This document shows, piece by piece, positions 16,478 to 23,241 of a stretch of 23,241 nucleotides of DNA. Both the position numbers and the translations under genes were made by a program. The DNA lies in contig CAKNAD010000014.1 in the NCBI GenBank assembly GCA_929200515.1, positions 1 through 23,241 on the forward strand, read 5' to 3'. Under the pieces are notes generated by a model. The model saw nothing but the letters and a program-made list of their open reading frames with translations. It ran no database searches and had not been told where the DNA came from. Position 1 is the first letter of the stretch. Every line of letters starts with the position of its first letter. This stretch comes from Candidatus Gorgonimonas leptogorgiae. GTDB lineage: Bacteria > Pseudomonadota > Gammaproteobacteria > Pseudomonadales > Endozoicomonadaceae.

Positions 16478-16970
16478 CTAGTTTTTATTTTTAAAATTAG
16501 TGCTAATCTGTAAACAAATAACTACAATTAATAAATTTATTTGTTTACTTTGTTTAATATATATTATTTCCAATCTGGTATTCAATATAAATATTTAAAA
16601 GAAGCATTTCGGTAGCTAAATAAACGAAGGTTTGACAACACAACTTGATAATACTATTATTACTTGTATCGTTATTTAATAATAATATACAGTTATTTTG
16701 TGCAATAAAAACTATAAGACATTAATATTTTTAAAACATAATAGCGAAATAAATAACAATAATATAATCTTAATTGTGATACTTTAAAATATATTTGGTA
16801 ATGCAAGTTTTCAGCAAGTGATTATAAGTTTTTAGCTAGGGCAGTATTTTGCCTAGAATTAAACCATTTACTTAGCCATGAAACCTAGCATTTTTATCTA
16901 CCAAGGTATAAAAGGCATCTCATCAGTTACATTTTTAACTTTTAACATACAATAATACAAAGGAACAACT
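16478..16970. other. Long intergenic region between divergent genes
   Basis: This is very AT-rich. It holds a possible half-copy of the dispersed repeat near 16600-16630 (GTAGCTAAATAAACGA recalls GTGGCTAAATAAAAGA in copy E), repeat copy C at the right end, and an AAAGGA ribosome binding site before 16971. No gene or structured RNA was recognised between 16630 and 16800. Confidence 0.5.
16798..16910 (-). repeat. Dispersed palindromic repeat, copy C (inverted)
   Basis: Read on the complement, it matches the left part of the family (AAAATGCTAGGTTTCATGG, then TAAGTAAATGGTTTAATTC and GCAAAATACTG). The conserved part is 16841-16910. The half that forms the hairpin in copy A has diverged here. Confidence 0.7.
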
Positions 16971-17312
16971 ATGGATTTTTCAATCGTAAAAGAAAATTGC
17001 TATATAAAATGCATAAAAAAAAATTTAACCACAAATGAAACTAATACATTACAAATAAACATACCATGTTTTGTAGGGTTCTCTTGTATTGTTGCTAATA
17101 TATGTTGTTATGCCAAACCTTTAATTTGTTATGGGTTTCCTCAGGGTGTTATCGCAAGCCATTGCATAATTGAGACATTCGTAGAAGAAAAATTTATAAT
17201 CTATGGACACAACACAACGGTAAATAATCAAGAGCAAATTATAGCAACTCAACCTACAAGTAATAACTTATCCCTAGATACGGAAAATACTAGTGGTCTT
17301 CGTCATCGTTAA
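16971..17312 (+). CDS. Small Cys-rich hypothetical protein
   Basis: This 113-residue protein is not recognised. It is rich in cysteine (nine or so, mostly in residues 9-66, including a CC pair) and hydrophobic in residues 29-62. The last 35 residues are polar and Thr/Asn/Ser-rich. A single short membrane hairpin or a compact hydrophobic core are both possible. An AAAGGA ribosome binding site precedes the ATG, which supports real translation. It sits between two same-orientation copies of the dispersed repeat (16841-16910 and 17508-17602). Confidence 0.6.
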   Translation: MDFSIVKENCYIKCIKKNLTTNETNTLQINIPCFVGFSCIVANICCYAKPLICYGFPQGVIASHCIIETFVEEKFIIYGHNTTVNNQEQIIATQPTSNNLSLDTENTSGLRHR

Positions 17313-17507
17313 TGTTGACTTGTCCTTGTTGTAATTTATTGCTAAAATACAGTGCGTTTAATTAAAAATAAATTCATAAATTTAGATAAAAAATATTGAT
17401 TGATATATTATCTCAACACAAAAAGCATTGTTTCTTTGTTAAAAAATTAGATTCCCTTTGTTTAGTATTCTTTATATTGATAAATTTTAAAGCGTCGAAC
17501 TCAGGTT

Positions 17508-17602
17508 AAAATACTAAATTGCATTTCTGCAGTATTTTGCCTTGAGAATTAAACCATTTTACTTAGCACTTAAATCTAGCATTTTCATCTGCTTCGAGTA
17601 TA
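17508..17602 (-). repeat. Dispersed palindromic repeat, copy D (inverted, abutting a start codon)
   Basis: On the complement it carries GCAGATGAAAATGCTA exactly (17577-17592), the GGTTTAATTC stretch, and a shortened hairpin whose stem AAAATACT/AGTATTTT (17508-17515 and 17531-17538) replaces the AAAATACC/GGTATTTT of copy A. Its outer edge ends one base before the ATG at 17604, so the repeat supplies the leader of that gene, including its weak GAG ribosome binding site. Confidence 0.8.
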
Positions 17603-17603
17603 C

Positions 17604-18926
17604 ATGAAATTATTATCGTTACTATATATAGCCGTACAATTATGTAATAGTTTTATATTAAGTCAGACAAATTATAATAGTGTTATCTCTCAACTCTGGC
17701 TTAACTATACTATACCTATAAATTATATTAATAAAGCAGACATAAAAAATATTTTTTTTACTAATAACGATAACCTAATTATGTCTATTAACAATCAACC
17801 GGAAAATATACAAGGGGCATCTTTAGCGAATAATATTTTATTTTTAAATACCACCACTAAAATACCAATTAGTAATATTGGTAACCTTCACAAAATAAAT
17901 GCTATTGATTTTAATAGCGATAGCAATAAACTTGCTTTTATTGATGATAGAACTAATATTTCTATGTATCAGCTGGATATTGATAATAAGTTTAAGAAAT
18001 TACAGCAAATAACTGCATACGACCATAATGCAGTTGACCTTAGTATTAATTATGATTCTAGTGTTTTAGCAGTTGCTTATACTAATAACTCATTTATTTT
18101 TTATAATATTAACAACTCATTACAACCTATAACTAGCAAAATCACAAAATACATAAATATAACAAATTTAGATTTCTCACCTAATAAAAATTTTTTTGTT
18201 ATTCAAGGAAAATATTTAAAACCAAAAATTGCTTTAAGATCTAAAGGTATTCTTTTTAATGTAACTGATTATAGCAACCCTAAACAAATAGAGGATTTTA
18301 CTGATGTACGTATTGGCAACAAAGCAATTATAAGCCCGCTAAAACAACTAATAGTAACTTATGGTTATTCTAAATATCATGATCCTCGTATTACTGCTTA
18401 TCATTGGCGGGGTATTGATACCATCAAATGGAACCTTGTTTATAATGATCCTAATAAAAAAATAATAGATTTCACAGTAGATACACATAAAAATATATTA
18501 GCTTATATTAGGGATGATAATTATGTTTATTTACTAGCAATGGATACCACTAAAGATTGTACAAATAATTACACCTACTTTTTTACTAATTATTATGGCA
18601 GAAAAAAAATATTAATAAATAAAGCTAGCTCTTTGGTATTTAATACAAAGACTACAAAACTTGCGATTTTAGGTAATAAAAGTTTACAAATTTATATACT
18701 GAATATACCTAAAAAAATAAAATTACCGCAATGGGCTATATGTTCGCAGGGTACTATAAATATTAGTACAACACAAATAGCTACAACTCCTTCTGTAGCT
18801 AATCGCAGTAATAGTAATCAATCTAGCATAGCTATAATTAATAATTTTTACTTATTAGTTGCTTCTATATTGTTATCCGTGAACTACATCGCCCTAAATA
18901 TCGATGGTTTAGGGTGCGGAAGTTAA
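17604..18926 (+). CDS. Exported beta-propeller-like (WD40-type) protein with a C-terminal anchor
   Basis: This 440-residue protein starts with a signal peptide (hydrophobic to about residue 20). The body has repeated strand patterns of the WD40/YVTN kind: INAIDFNSDSNKLAFIDDR, then DLSINYDSSVLAVAYTNNS, then NLDFSPNKNFFVIQGK and a later SLVFNTKTTKLAILG. Each has the 'position-in-time, then value' layout of propeller blades, with four to seven blades plausible. A Ser/Thr/Asn-rich spacer leads to a hydrophobic segment at about 411-428 and a short tail ending GCGS. The protein is probably held in a membrane with the propeller outside the cytoplasm. Propellers of this type mostly bind other proteins. 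No enzymatic residues are recognised. The same signal-body-anchor layout recurs in the two beta-helix paralogues nearby. Confidence 0.7.
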   Translation: MKLLSLLYIAVQLCNSFILSQTNYNSVISQLWLNYTIPINYINKADIKNIFFTNNDNLIMSINNQPENIQGASLANNILFLNTTTKIPISNIGNLHKINAIDFNSDSNKLAFIDDRTNISMYQLDIDNKFKKLQQITAYDHNAVDLSINYDSSVLAVAYTNNSFIFYNINNSLQPITSKITKYINITNLDFSPNKNFFVIQGKYLKPKIALRSKGILFNVTDYSNPKQIEDFTDVRIGNKAIISPLKQLIVTYGYSKYHDPRITAYHWRGIDTIKWNLVYNDPNKKIIDFTVDTHKNILAYIRDDNYVYLLAMDTTKDCTNNYTYFFTNYYGRKKILINKASSLVFNTKTTKLAILGNKSLQIYILNIPKKIKLPQWAICSQGTINISTTQIATTPSVANRSNSNQSSIAIINNFYLLVASILLSVNYIALNIDGLGCGS

Positions 18927-19001
18927 ATCATTTTTAAAAACAATTCACTACTAATTTATCAATACTTAGTACAGCTTCTGCATTACCTAAGGTGTATAAT
19001 A

Positions 19002-19598
19002 TTATTTTTTATTAATAACACAAGAATAAACTTTATCAATTGTTTCTTTTGTTAAAAAACCACGAGATATCATACCTTTTACTAACTTAGTGCAGGGTTT
19101 TAAAGTCTGACTATAACTTCTCATCATATGTATAAAAATTTTTTGCTCACATGTTTTATGTCGTGAAATACCATCTTCATGTTGTAACTCTTTTAATACA
19201 CTAGATTGTTCTTCCCACTTAATCTCTAGACAAATAATTTGTTCAATTTCACGTAAAACCTCTTGAAATTTATTTTGACCATTTTCATATCTATTACATG
19301 CTAGGTTCTTTAGCTTTGTTTCCCATTGCCCCCAATCCCATTTACTTGAATCTTTAGGGTTTGAAGCCCATGCTATTTCATTAGGACGTAGCTCAACTAG
19401 TTTAAGTTGACTTTCTCCATTGATATTATAATTAGCTATCATTCGTTCTATAAGCTCTTTCTTCACTTCACTTGCGGTCTTGATGCCTTCGCAATCATCA
19501 CTCCAATAGCGACATTGTTCTGCTATTCTATCAACTTCTTCGTTTAAGCAAAATCCTACTAATTGAGGAAATTCATATGTAGTATTCGATGCTTCCAT
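19002..19598 (-). CDS. Hypothetical cytoplasmic protein
   Basis: This 198-residue protein is not recognised. It is mostly helical by composition, rich in Glu, Lys and Trp, with nine or so cysteines spread along it (CLNEEVDRIAEQC, later SRHKTCEQK and KPCTK). There is no signal peptide or membrane segment, so it acts in the cytoplasm or is injected. The C-terminal residues 145-195 look like a small helical domain. The ribosome binding site (AAAGG) is about 14 bases from the ATG, longer than usual. It lies 184 bp downstream of the first beta-helix paralogue on the same strand. Confidence 0.6.
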   Translation of the reverse strand: MEASNTTYEFPQLVGFCLNEEVDRIAEQCRYWSDDCEGIKTASEVKKELIERMIANYNINGESQLKLVELRPNEIAWASNPKDSSKWDWGQWETKLKNLACNRYENGQNKFQEVLREIEQIICLEIKWEEQSSVLKELQHEDGISRHKTCEQKIFIHMMRSYSQTLKPCTKLVKGMISRGFLTKETIDKVYSCVINKK

Positions 19599-19782
19599 AA
19601 TTTATGTAAAACCTTTTATAAGTTATTTGTTTATGAGAGTTAATAATAAAAAATATTAACCCATGTAATGAACAATTCCTTAGACTAATTTTATTTTTTT
19701 TTGTTCATTTTTTTCTATATAAAAATTAGGTGACTTTATAATCATTTACTAATAACTCGCGTCTTTAATATATTATATTTAG

Positions 19783-21219
19783 TTATTTTTTTCTCTTGTT
19801 TGGAGATATATATTTTACAATAATAGCTATAATAGCTATAGTTTCTATGCATGAGATAGCAATAAAACTACATGTTAACTGATTAAATTTACTAGGGCAT
19901 TTACTATTAACCTGATAGTTATAATGCCTATCAAGTGCTTTTTTTATAGAAAAGTCTTTTCTATCTAAAGGAAAACCGCACAAATAATTATATGATGGAA
20001 CGCCCGTAAGATGTACATTTTTTGTTTTTGTTAGGTTGTTAGCTGCATATAATGGAGTACTACAAATACCCGCATGAATTTTTTTTAAACTATTACTAAA
20101 AAATTCATCCCATGACGGGGCTTGTCTTAATGGCAATGCTTTAGAATTACCATTAATAATAATATTAGACCCTATCGACTCATTAGGGTCAGAAACATCA
20201 GTGTTTATGTTATCCGTTACCATATTAGAGCTTATAACAGCTTTTATATTATTATAGCCATCTGCATCAACCTTCAATGCATAATCACGATTACGCAACT
20301 GTTCTTGTTCAGAGTAAAAATAATTCGACTTAATATAATAAGGGGCTAATTTATGAGACAAAGCTTTAGCATCTTGTATATATAATAAAATACGTGGCTG
20401 TATAGAATTAGATGTTTTTTTTAATATAAAATAATTGTATTCTACTACTGCATTTGCATTCAACTTTAATGCGACTGTTTTAAATTGACCGCTTTTTTTA
20501 CCATTACTTATTATCAGTGCTGAATATTTAATAACTACATCTGTAAAACTTCCTAGGTTATCAGAAGAAATTAATATTCCTGATGCAGATCCTGAAGTTT
20601 CAATCCAAGAATGACTAACAGTATTAAAATTTAGTTTTTTTTGTGTATGTTTAAAATCGATTAATGTATTTATATAATCTGCACCATGTAAACTACACCA
20701 ACTAATAACAGAATCTTTGTCGTTATTACTATAAATAGTAGTTGTATAAGCATACAGATTGTTTATATTAGCTATAAATGCTTCGTTATAATCCCTAGCA
20801 TCAATAGCTAAACCTGTTAATTTATTATTTCCTTGTAATTCTACCATAGAAAAATATTTTGTTTTATCAAAGAAAAAAGTTTTATTTGGCACTATATAAA
20901 AAAATTTATTTTCTCTACTAGATAACAAGCCTACACCTGGTTTTAACTTTAATGATTTATAGATTTTATATGGTTTTTTTTTTGAAGTATAAGCAACTAT
21001 TAATAATTCATTAGGGCCCGAGTTGTCAACAGCATCATTAAGATTTTCATTTTCATAAAGTACTTTAACCTTGCTTTCATCGTATGCAGAGCAGGTAATA
21101 AAAAATTCACTTTCTTTATTATAATTATTGCAATAGGGGTGGATAATTCTATCTTGAATATTTGCATGACTGTTAATGATCAATAAATTTAATATAATCG
21201 CTATTATTAAATAATTCAT
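19783..21219 (-). CDS. Exported pectin-lyase-like beta-helix protein with C-terminal anchor, paralogue 1
   Basis: This 478-residue protein has a signal peptide with likely cleavage after SHA (residue 19). The body has the look of a right-handed parallel beta-helix: LKLKPGVGLLSSREN, then MVELQGNNKLTGLAIDARD, then VEYNYFILKK, IKSNYFYSEQ and ISSNMVTDN with IIINGNSK, short Asn-rich turns repeated at coil spacing. Many enzymes and adhesins that act on glycans have this fold; no catalytic residues could be assigned. Cysteines cluster at the N-terminus (HPYCNNYN, FFITC) and before the anchor (YLCG, KCPSK), suggesting disulfides outside the cytoplasm. A hydrophobic segment at about 448-470 is followed by SPNKRKK, giving N-out topology. 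It is clearly homologous to the next gene upstream and lies 161 bp from it. Confidence 0.75.
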   Translation of the reverse strand: MNYLIIAIILNLLIINSHANIQDRIIHPYCNNYNKESEFFITCSAYDESKVKVLYENENLNDAVDNSGPNELLIVAYTSKKKPYKIYKSLKLKPGVGLLSSRENKFFYIVPNKTFFFDKTKYFSMVELQGNNKLTGLAIDARDYNEAFIANINNLYAYTTTIYSNNDKDSVISWCSLHGADYINTLIDFKHTQKKLNFNTVSHSWIETSGSASGILISSDNLGSFTDVVIKYSALIISNGKKSGQFKTVALKLNANAVVEYNYFILKKTSNSIQPRILLYIQDAKALSHKLAPYYIKSNYFYSEQEQLRNRDYALKVDADGYNNIKAVISSNMVTDNINTDVSDPNESIGSNIIINGNSKALPLRQAPSWDEFFSNSLKKIHAGICSTPLYAANNLTKTKNVHLTGVPSYNYLCGFPLDRKDFSIKKALDRHYNYQVNSKCPSKFNQLTCSFIAISCIETIAIIAIIVKYISPNKRKK

Positions 21220-21380
21220 TATTATATCTCTTTAATATTTTTTATACTAAACATCATCGCTTAGACTACATTTACCTAAACAACAATAGGCTCATAAAGT
21301 CAAAGCTATATTTTTACTTGACTTAATACTTGATGTTAAAACTTATAGCAACTTTATGTACAGTAAATTTATAGGTTATG

Positions 21381-22856
21381 CTATATCATTTCATATTTTC
21401 TTTTTTTTGTTACAGATAAACATTTTACAATAAGCGCTATAAGTGCTACCGTCTCGATACAAGATACAACAAGAAAACCATATGTGAAATTGTTAAATTT
21501 ATTAGGACATTTACTATTACCCTGATGATTAGGATGAAATTCTTCTGGTATAGAAAAATTTTTTCTCAATAAAGGCAATCCACATAAATAATTATATGAT
21601 GGCATACCTGTAAGATTTAGCTTTTCTGATCTTGTTAGGTTATTAACAGCATATAATGGGGCATTACAAACACCAGAACTAAACCCTAGTAAACTATTAC
21701 TAAAAAATTCATTCCATGATGGAGCCATGCGTAATGGTAATGATTTAGAATTACCATTAATAAAAATTTTAGATCCTATAAACTCGTTAGGACTAACAAT
21801 ATCAGTATTTATGTTATCTGTAATCATATTAGAAGATATCATAGCTGATATATCATCATCAGTATCTGCACCAAGCCTTATTGCATAATCCAATTCACGA
21901 AATAACTTTTGTTCAGAATAAAAATAATTTGACCTAATGTAATTGTAGTAAGGATTTAATCGATCGACAGAAACTTTATTAGCTTCTATATATAATAATA
22001 TACGTGGTTGAATTGCACTGTTTGTTTTTTTTAATATAAAATAATTATTTTCTATTGCTGTTGCTGTATTCGTATCACAACCTAATGCTACCACTTTAAA
22101 TTGACTACTAGTTGTACCAGTACTAACAACCATAGCTGAGTTAGCAATAAACAAAACTAAAGAATTAACCTGACTACTTTCTAATTTATCATACATAGTT
22201 GATATACCTGATAAAGACCCTGAAGTTTCAATCCAAGAATGCTCAATACGATTAATACCTGTTGTTTTTAATTTAGGGTTAAAATATATTAGTGTGTTTA
22301 TATAATCAGATCCATGCAAACTACACCAACTAATGAGAGAAGCTTTATCACTATTACTATAAATAGCAGTTGTGTAAACATACATGTTTTTTATATTAGA
22401 TATCAATTCTTGATTATAATCTCTAGTATCAATGGCTAAACCTGTTAATTTATTATTTCCTTGTAATTTTACCATAGAAAAATATACATCTTCATCTAAT
22501 AAAAATTTTTCACTAGGAATTATATAAAAAAATTTATTTTCTTTATTAGACAACAATCCTACACCTATTTTTAAATTTAATGCTTTCTTAATTTTATATG
22601 GTTTATTTTTAGAGTTATAAGGTATAATTAACAATTCATTAGGTTCAGAATTATCAACAGCTTCATTAATATCATCTTTCTCATTGAGTATTTTAACCTT
22701 AGTTTTATCATATACAGAACATGTAACAAAAAAGTAACTTTTTTTATTATAATTATAACAATACGGATGAATACTATCTTCTTTGATTTCTGCGTAACTT
22801 TTGATTATTAATAAATTTATTGCAATAAGTATATATAAAATTATAGAATTATTCAT
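21381..22856 (-). CDS. Exported pectin-lyase-like beta-helix protein with C-terminal anchor, paralogue 2
   Basis: This 491-residue protein aligns with paralogue 1 along its whole length; by eye roughly two thirds of positions agree in the first 170 residues. It has its own signal peptide (likely cleavage after SYA, residue 22), the same beta-helix-type repeats (LNLKIGVGLLSNKEN, MVKLQGNNKLTGLAIDTRD, ISSNMITDNINTD, IFINGNSK), the same cysteines (HPYCYNYN, SWCSLHGSD, YLCG) and a C-terminal membrane segment followed by a basic KKRKYEMI tail. The central part (about residues 200-300) is the least conserved, as expected if that face contacts a variable target. The upstream regions of both genes are also alike (AATATTAA, then GAG, before the ATG), so the duplication included the leader. 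Confidence 0.75.
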   Translation of the reverse strand: MNNSIILYILIAINLLIIKSYAEIKEDSIHPYCYNYNKKSYFFVTCSVYDKTKVKILNEKDDINEAVDNSEPNELLIIPYNSKNKPYKIKKALNLKIGVGLLSNKENKFFYIIPSEKFLLDEDVYFSMVKLQGNNKLTGLAIDTRDYNQELISNIKNMYVYTTAIYSNSDKASLISWCSLHGSDYINTLIYFNPKLKTTGINRIEHSWIETSGSLSGISTMYDKLESSQVNSLVLFIANSAMVVSTGTTSSQFKVVALGCDTNTATAIENNYFILKKTNSAIQPRILLYIEANKVSVDRLNPYYNYIRSNYFYSEQKLFRELDYAIRLGADTDDDISAMISSNMITDNINTDIVSPNEFIGSKIFINGNSKSLPLRMAPSWNEFFSNSLLGFSSGVCNAPLYAVNNLTRSEKLNLTGMPSYNYLCGLPLLRKNFSIPEEFHPNHQGNSKCPNKFNNFTYGFLVVSCIETVALIALIVKCLSVTKKRKYEMI

Positions 22857-22996
22857 TGTTACACTCTGTTAATATTTTTTATAAAACAAAAAAATCTGAT
22901 TATTATTGAAATTATAATTAACAATACTACTAACAGTTTCATAAGGCAACATATCCATCTTTTAACTCATTAAAAATTGCATTTGTTTTTTTAGAG

Positions 22997-23050
22997 TTTA
23001 TATAGGTAGCAGATGAAAATGCTAGATTTCAGTGGCTAAATAAAAGATGC
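22997..23050 (+). repeat. Dispersed palindromic repeat, copy E (left half only)
   Basis: It has the exact core GCAGATGAAAATGCTA at 23009-23024, followed by GATTTCAGTGGCTAAATAAA. The hairpin half of the family is missing. Confidence 0.7.
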
Positions 23051-23175
23051 AAACAAACAACAGATAGATATCTATAAAAATCTTTTAGGGAACTTATTTA
23101 CTAAAAAAAGATCTATAAAAAAGCTAGTAAAAATTAATTGCATAGCAAAAACAAAAATAGTTATAACTTTATTAT

Positions 23176-23180
23176 AAGGA
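23176..23180 (+). promoter_or_regulatory. Ribosome binding site of the PPxY-protein gene
   Basis: AAGGA lies nine bases before the ATG at 23190. It is the main support for reading this truncated frame as a gene. Confidence 0.5.
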
Positions 23181-23189
23181 ACATAGAAA

Positions 23190-23241
23190 ATGAATTATCC
23201 TAATAGAATAGCTCCACCACCAACATATGAACAAGCAATAG
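23190..23241 (+). CDS. 5' end of a protein with an N-terminal PPxY motif (partial)
   Basis: Seventeen codons are visible before the window ends: MNYPNRIAPPPTYEQAI. A good AAGGA ribosome binding site precedes the ATG. Residues 10-13 (PPTY) fit the PPxY motif that binds WW domains, as in NEDD4-family ubiquitin ligases, and the surrounding residues (PPPTYEQA) look like eukaryotic and viral PY motifs. The rest of the gene is outside the window, so the family is unknown. Repeat copy E lies about 140 bp upstream. Confidence 0.55.
   Translation, partial: MNYPNRIAPPPTYEQAI

Larger units (their letters stand above)
22857..23189. other. Intergenic region between paralogue 2 and the PPxY gene
   Basis: This 333-bp divergent region holds the half-copy of the dispersed repeat (copy E) and two similar words, GATATCTATAAAAAT (about 23066) and GATCTATAAAAAA (about 23110). 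It must carry promoters for both flanking genes, but none is clear enough to assign. Confidence 0.5.

Overview
This AT-rich window reads like the chromosome of a host-associated, probably obligately intracellular gammaproteobacterium. The gammaproteobacterial signal comes from tusE, dusA, sthA and an apbE-nqrM pair (maturation factors of the Na+-pumping NADH:quinone reductase). The intracellular signal comes from a Tlc-type ATP/ADP translocase, which such bacteria use to take ATP from the host, and from several proteins with eukaryote-directed domains. The species is not identified; a Legionellales-like or similar endosymbiont is an inference.

Layout. 1-62: the 3' tail of an unrecognised gene. 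162-794 (-): a RING-finger protein with IAP-type spacing. 1007-5260 (-): a 1417-residue protein joining a DUF4145/HEPN-like N-terminus, a coiled coil built of four tandem 285-bp repeats, and a complete UvrD-type helicase. 5718-7061 (+): tRNA-modification genes tusE and dusA. 7192-8481 (+): a secreted protein of unknown function. 8644-11375 (+): a tight redox operon, apbE-nqrM-sthA. 11697-14909 (+): two effector candidates, a leucine-rich-repeat protein with an IpaH/SspH-type NEL ubiquitin-ligase domain and a U-box-like C-terminus, followed by a protein weakly resembling HopA1-type effectors. 14951-16435 (-): the ATP/ADP translocase. 16971-18926 (+): a small Cys-rich hypothetical protein and a secreted beta-propeller-like protein with a C-terminal anchor. 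19002-22856 (-): a hypothetical protein and two tandem paralogues with signal peptide, pectin-lyase-like beta-helix and C-terminal membrane anchor. 23190-end (+): the start of a protein carrying a PPxY motif.

Two themes stand out. First, three separate genes point at host ubiquitin pathways: the RING protein, the NEL/U-box protein and the PPxY protein (PPxY motifs bind WW domains of NEDD4-family ligases). The NEL plus U-box-like arrangement is the best candidate for something undescribed. Second, the intergenic regions carry a dispersed palindromic repeat of about 100 bp, with core GCAGATGAAAATGCTA, whose hairpin stem shows compensatory changes. Copies lie in front of at least four + strand genes and two copies bracket the small Cys-rich gene. 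No secretion-system, tRNA, rRNA, CRISPR or transposase genes were seen.
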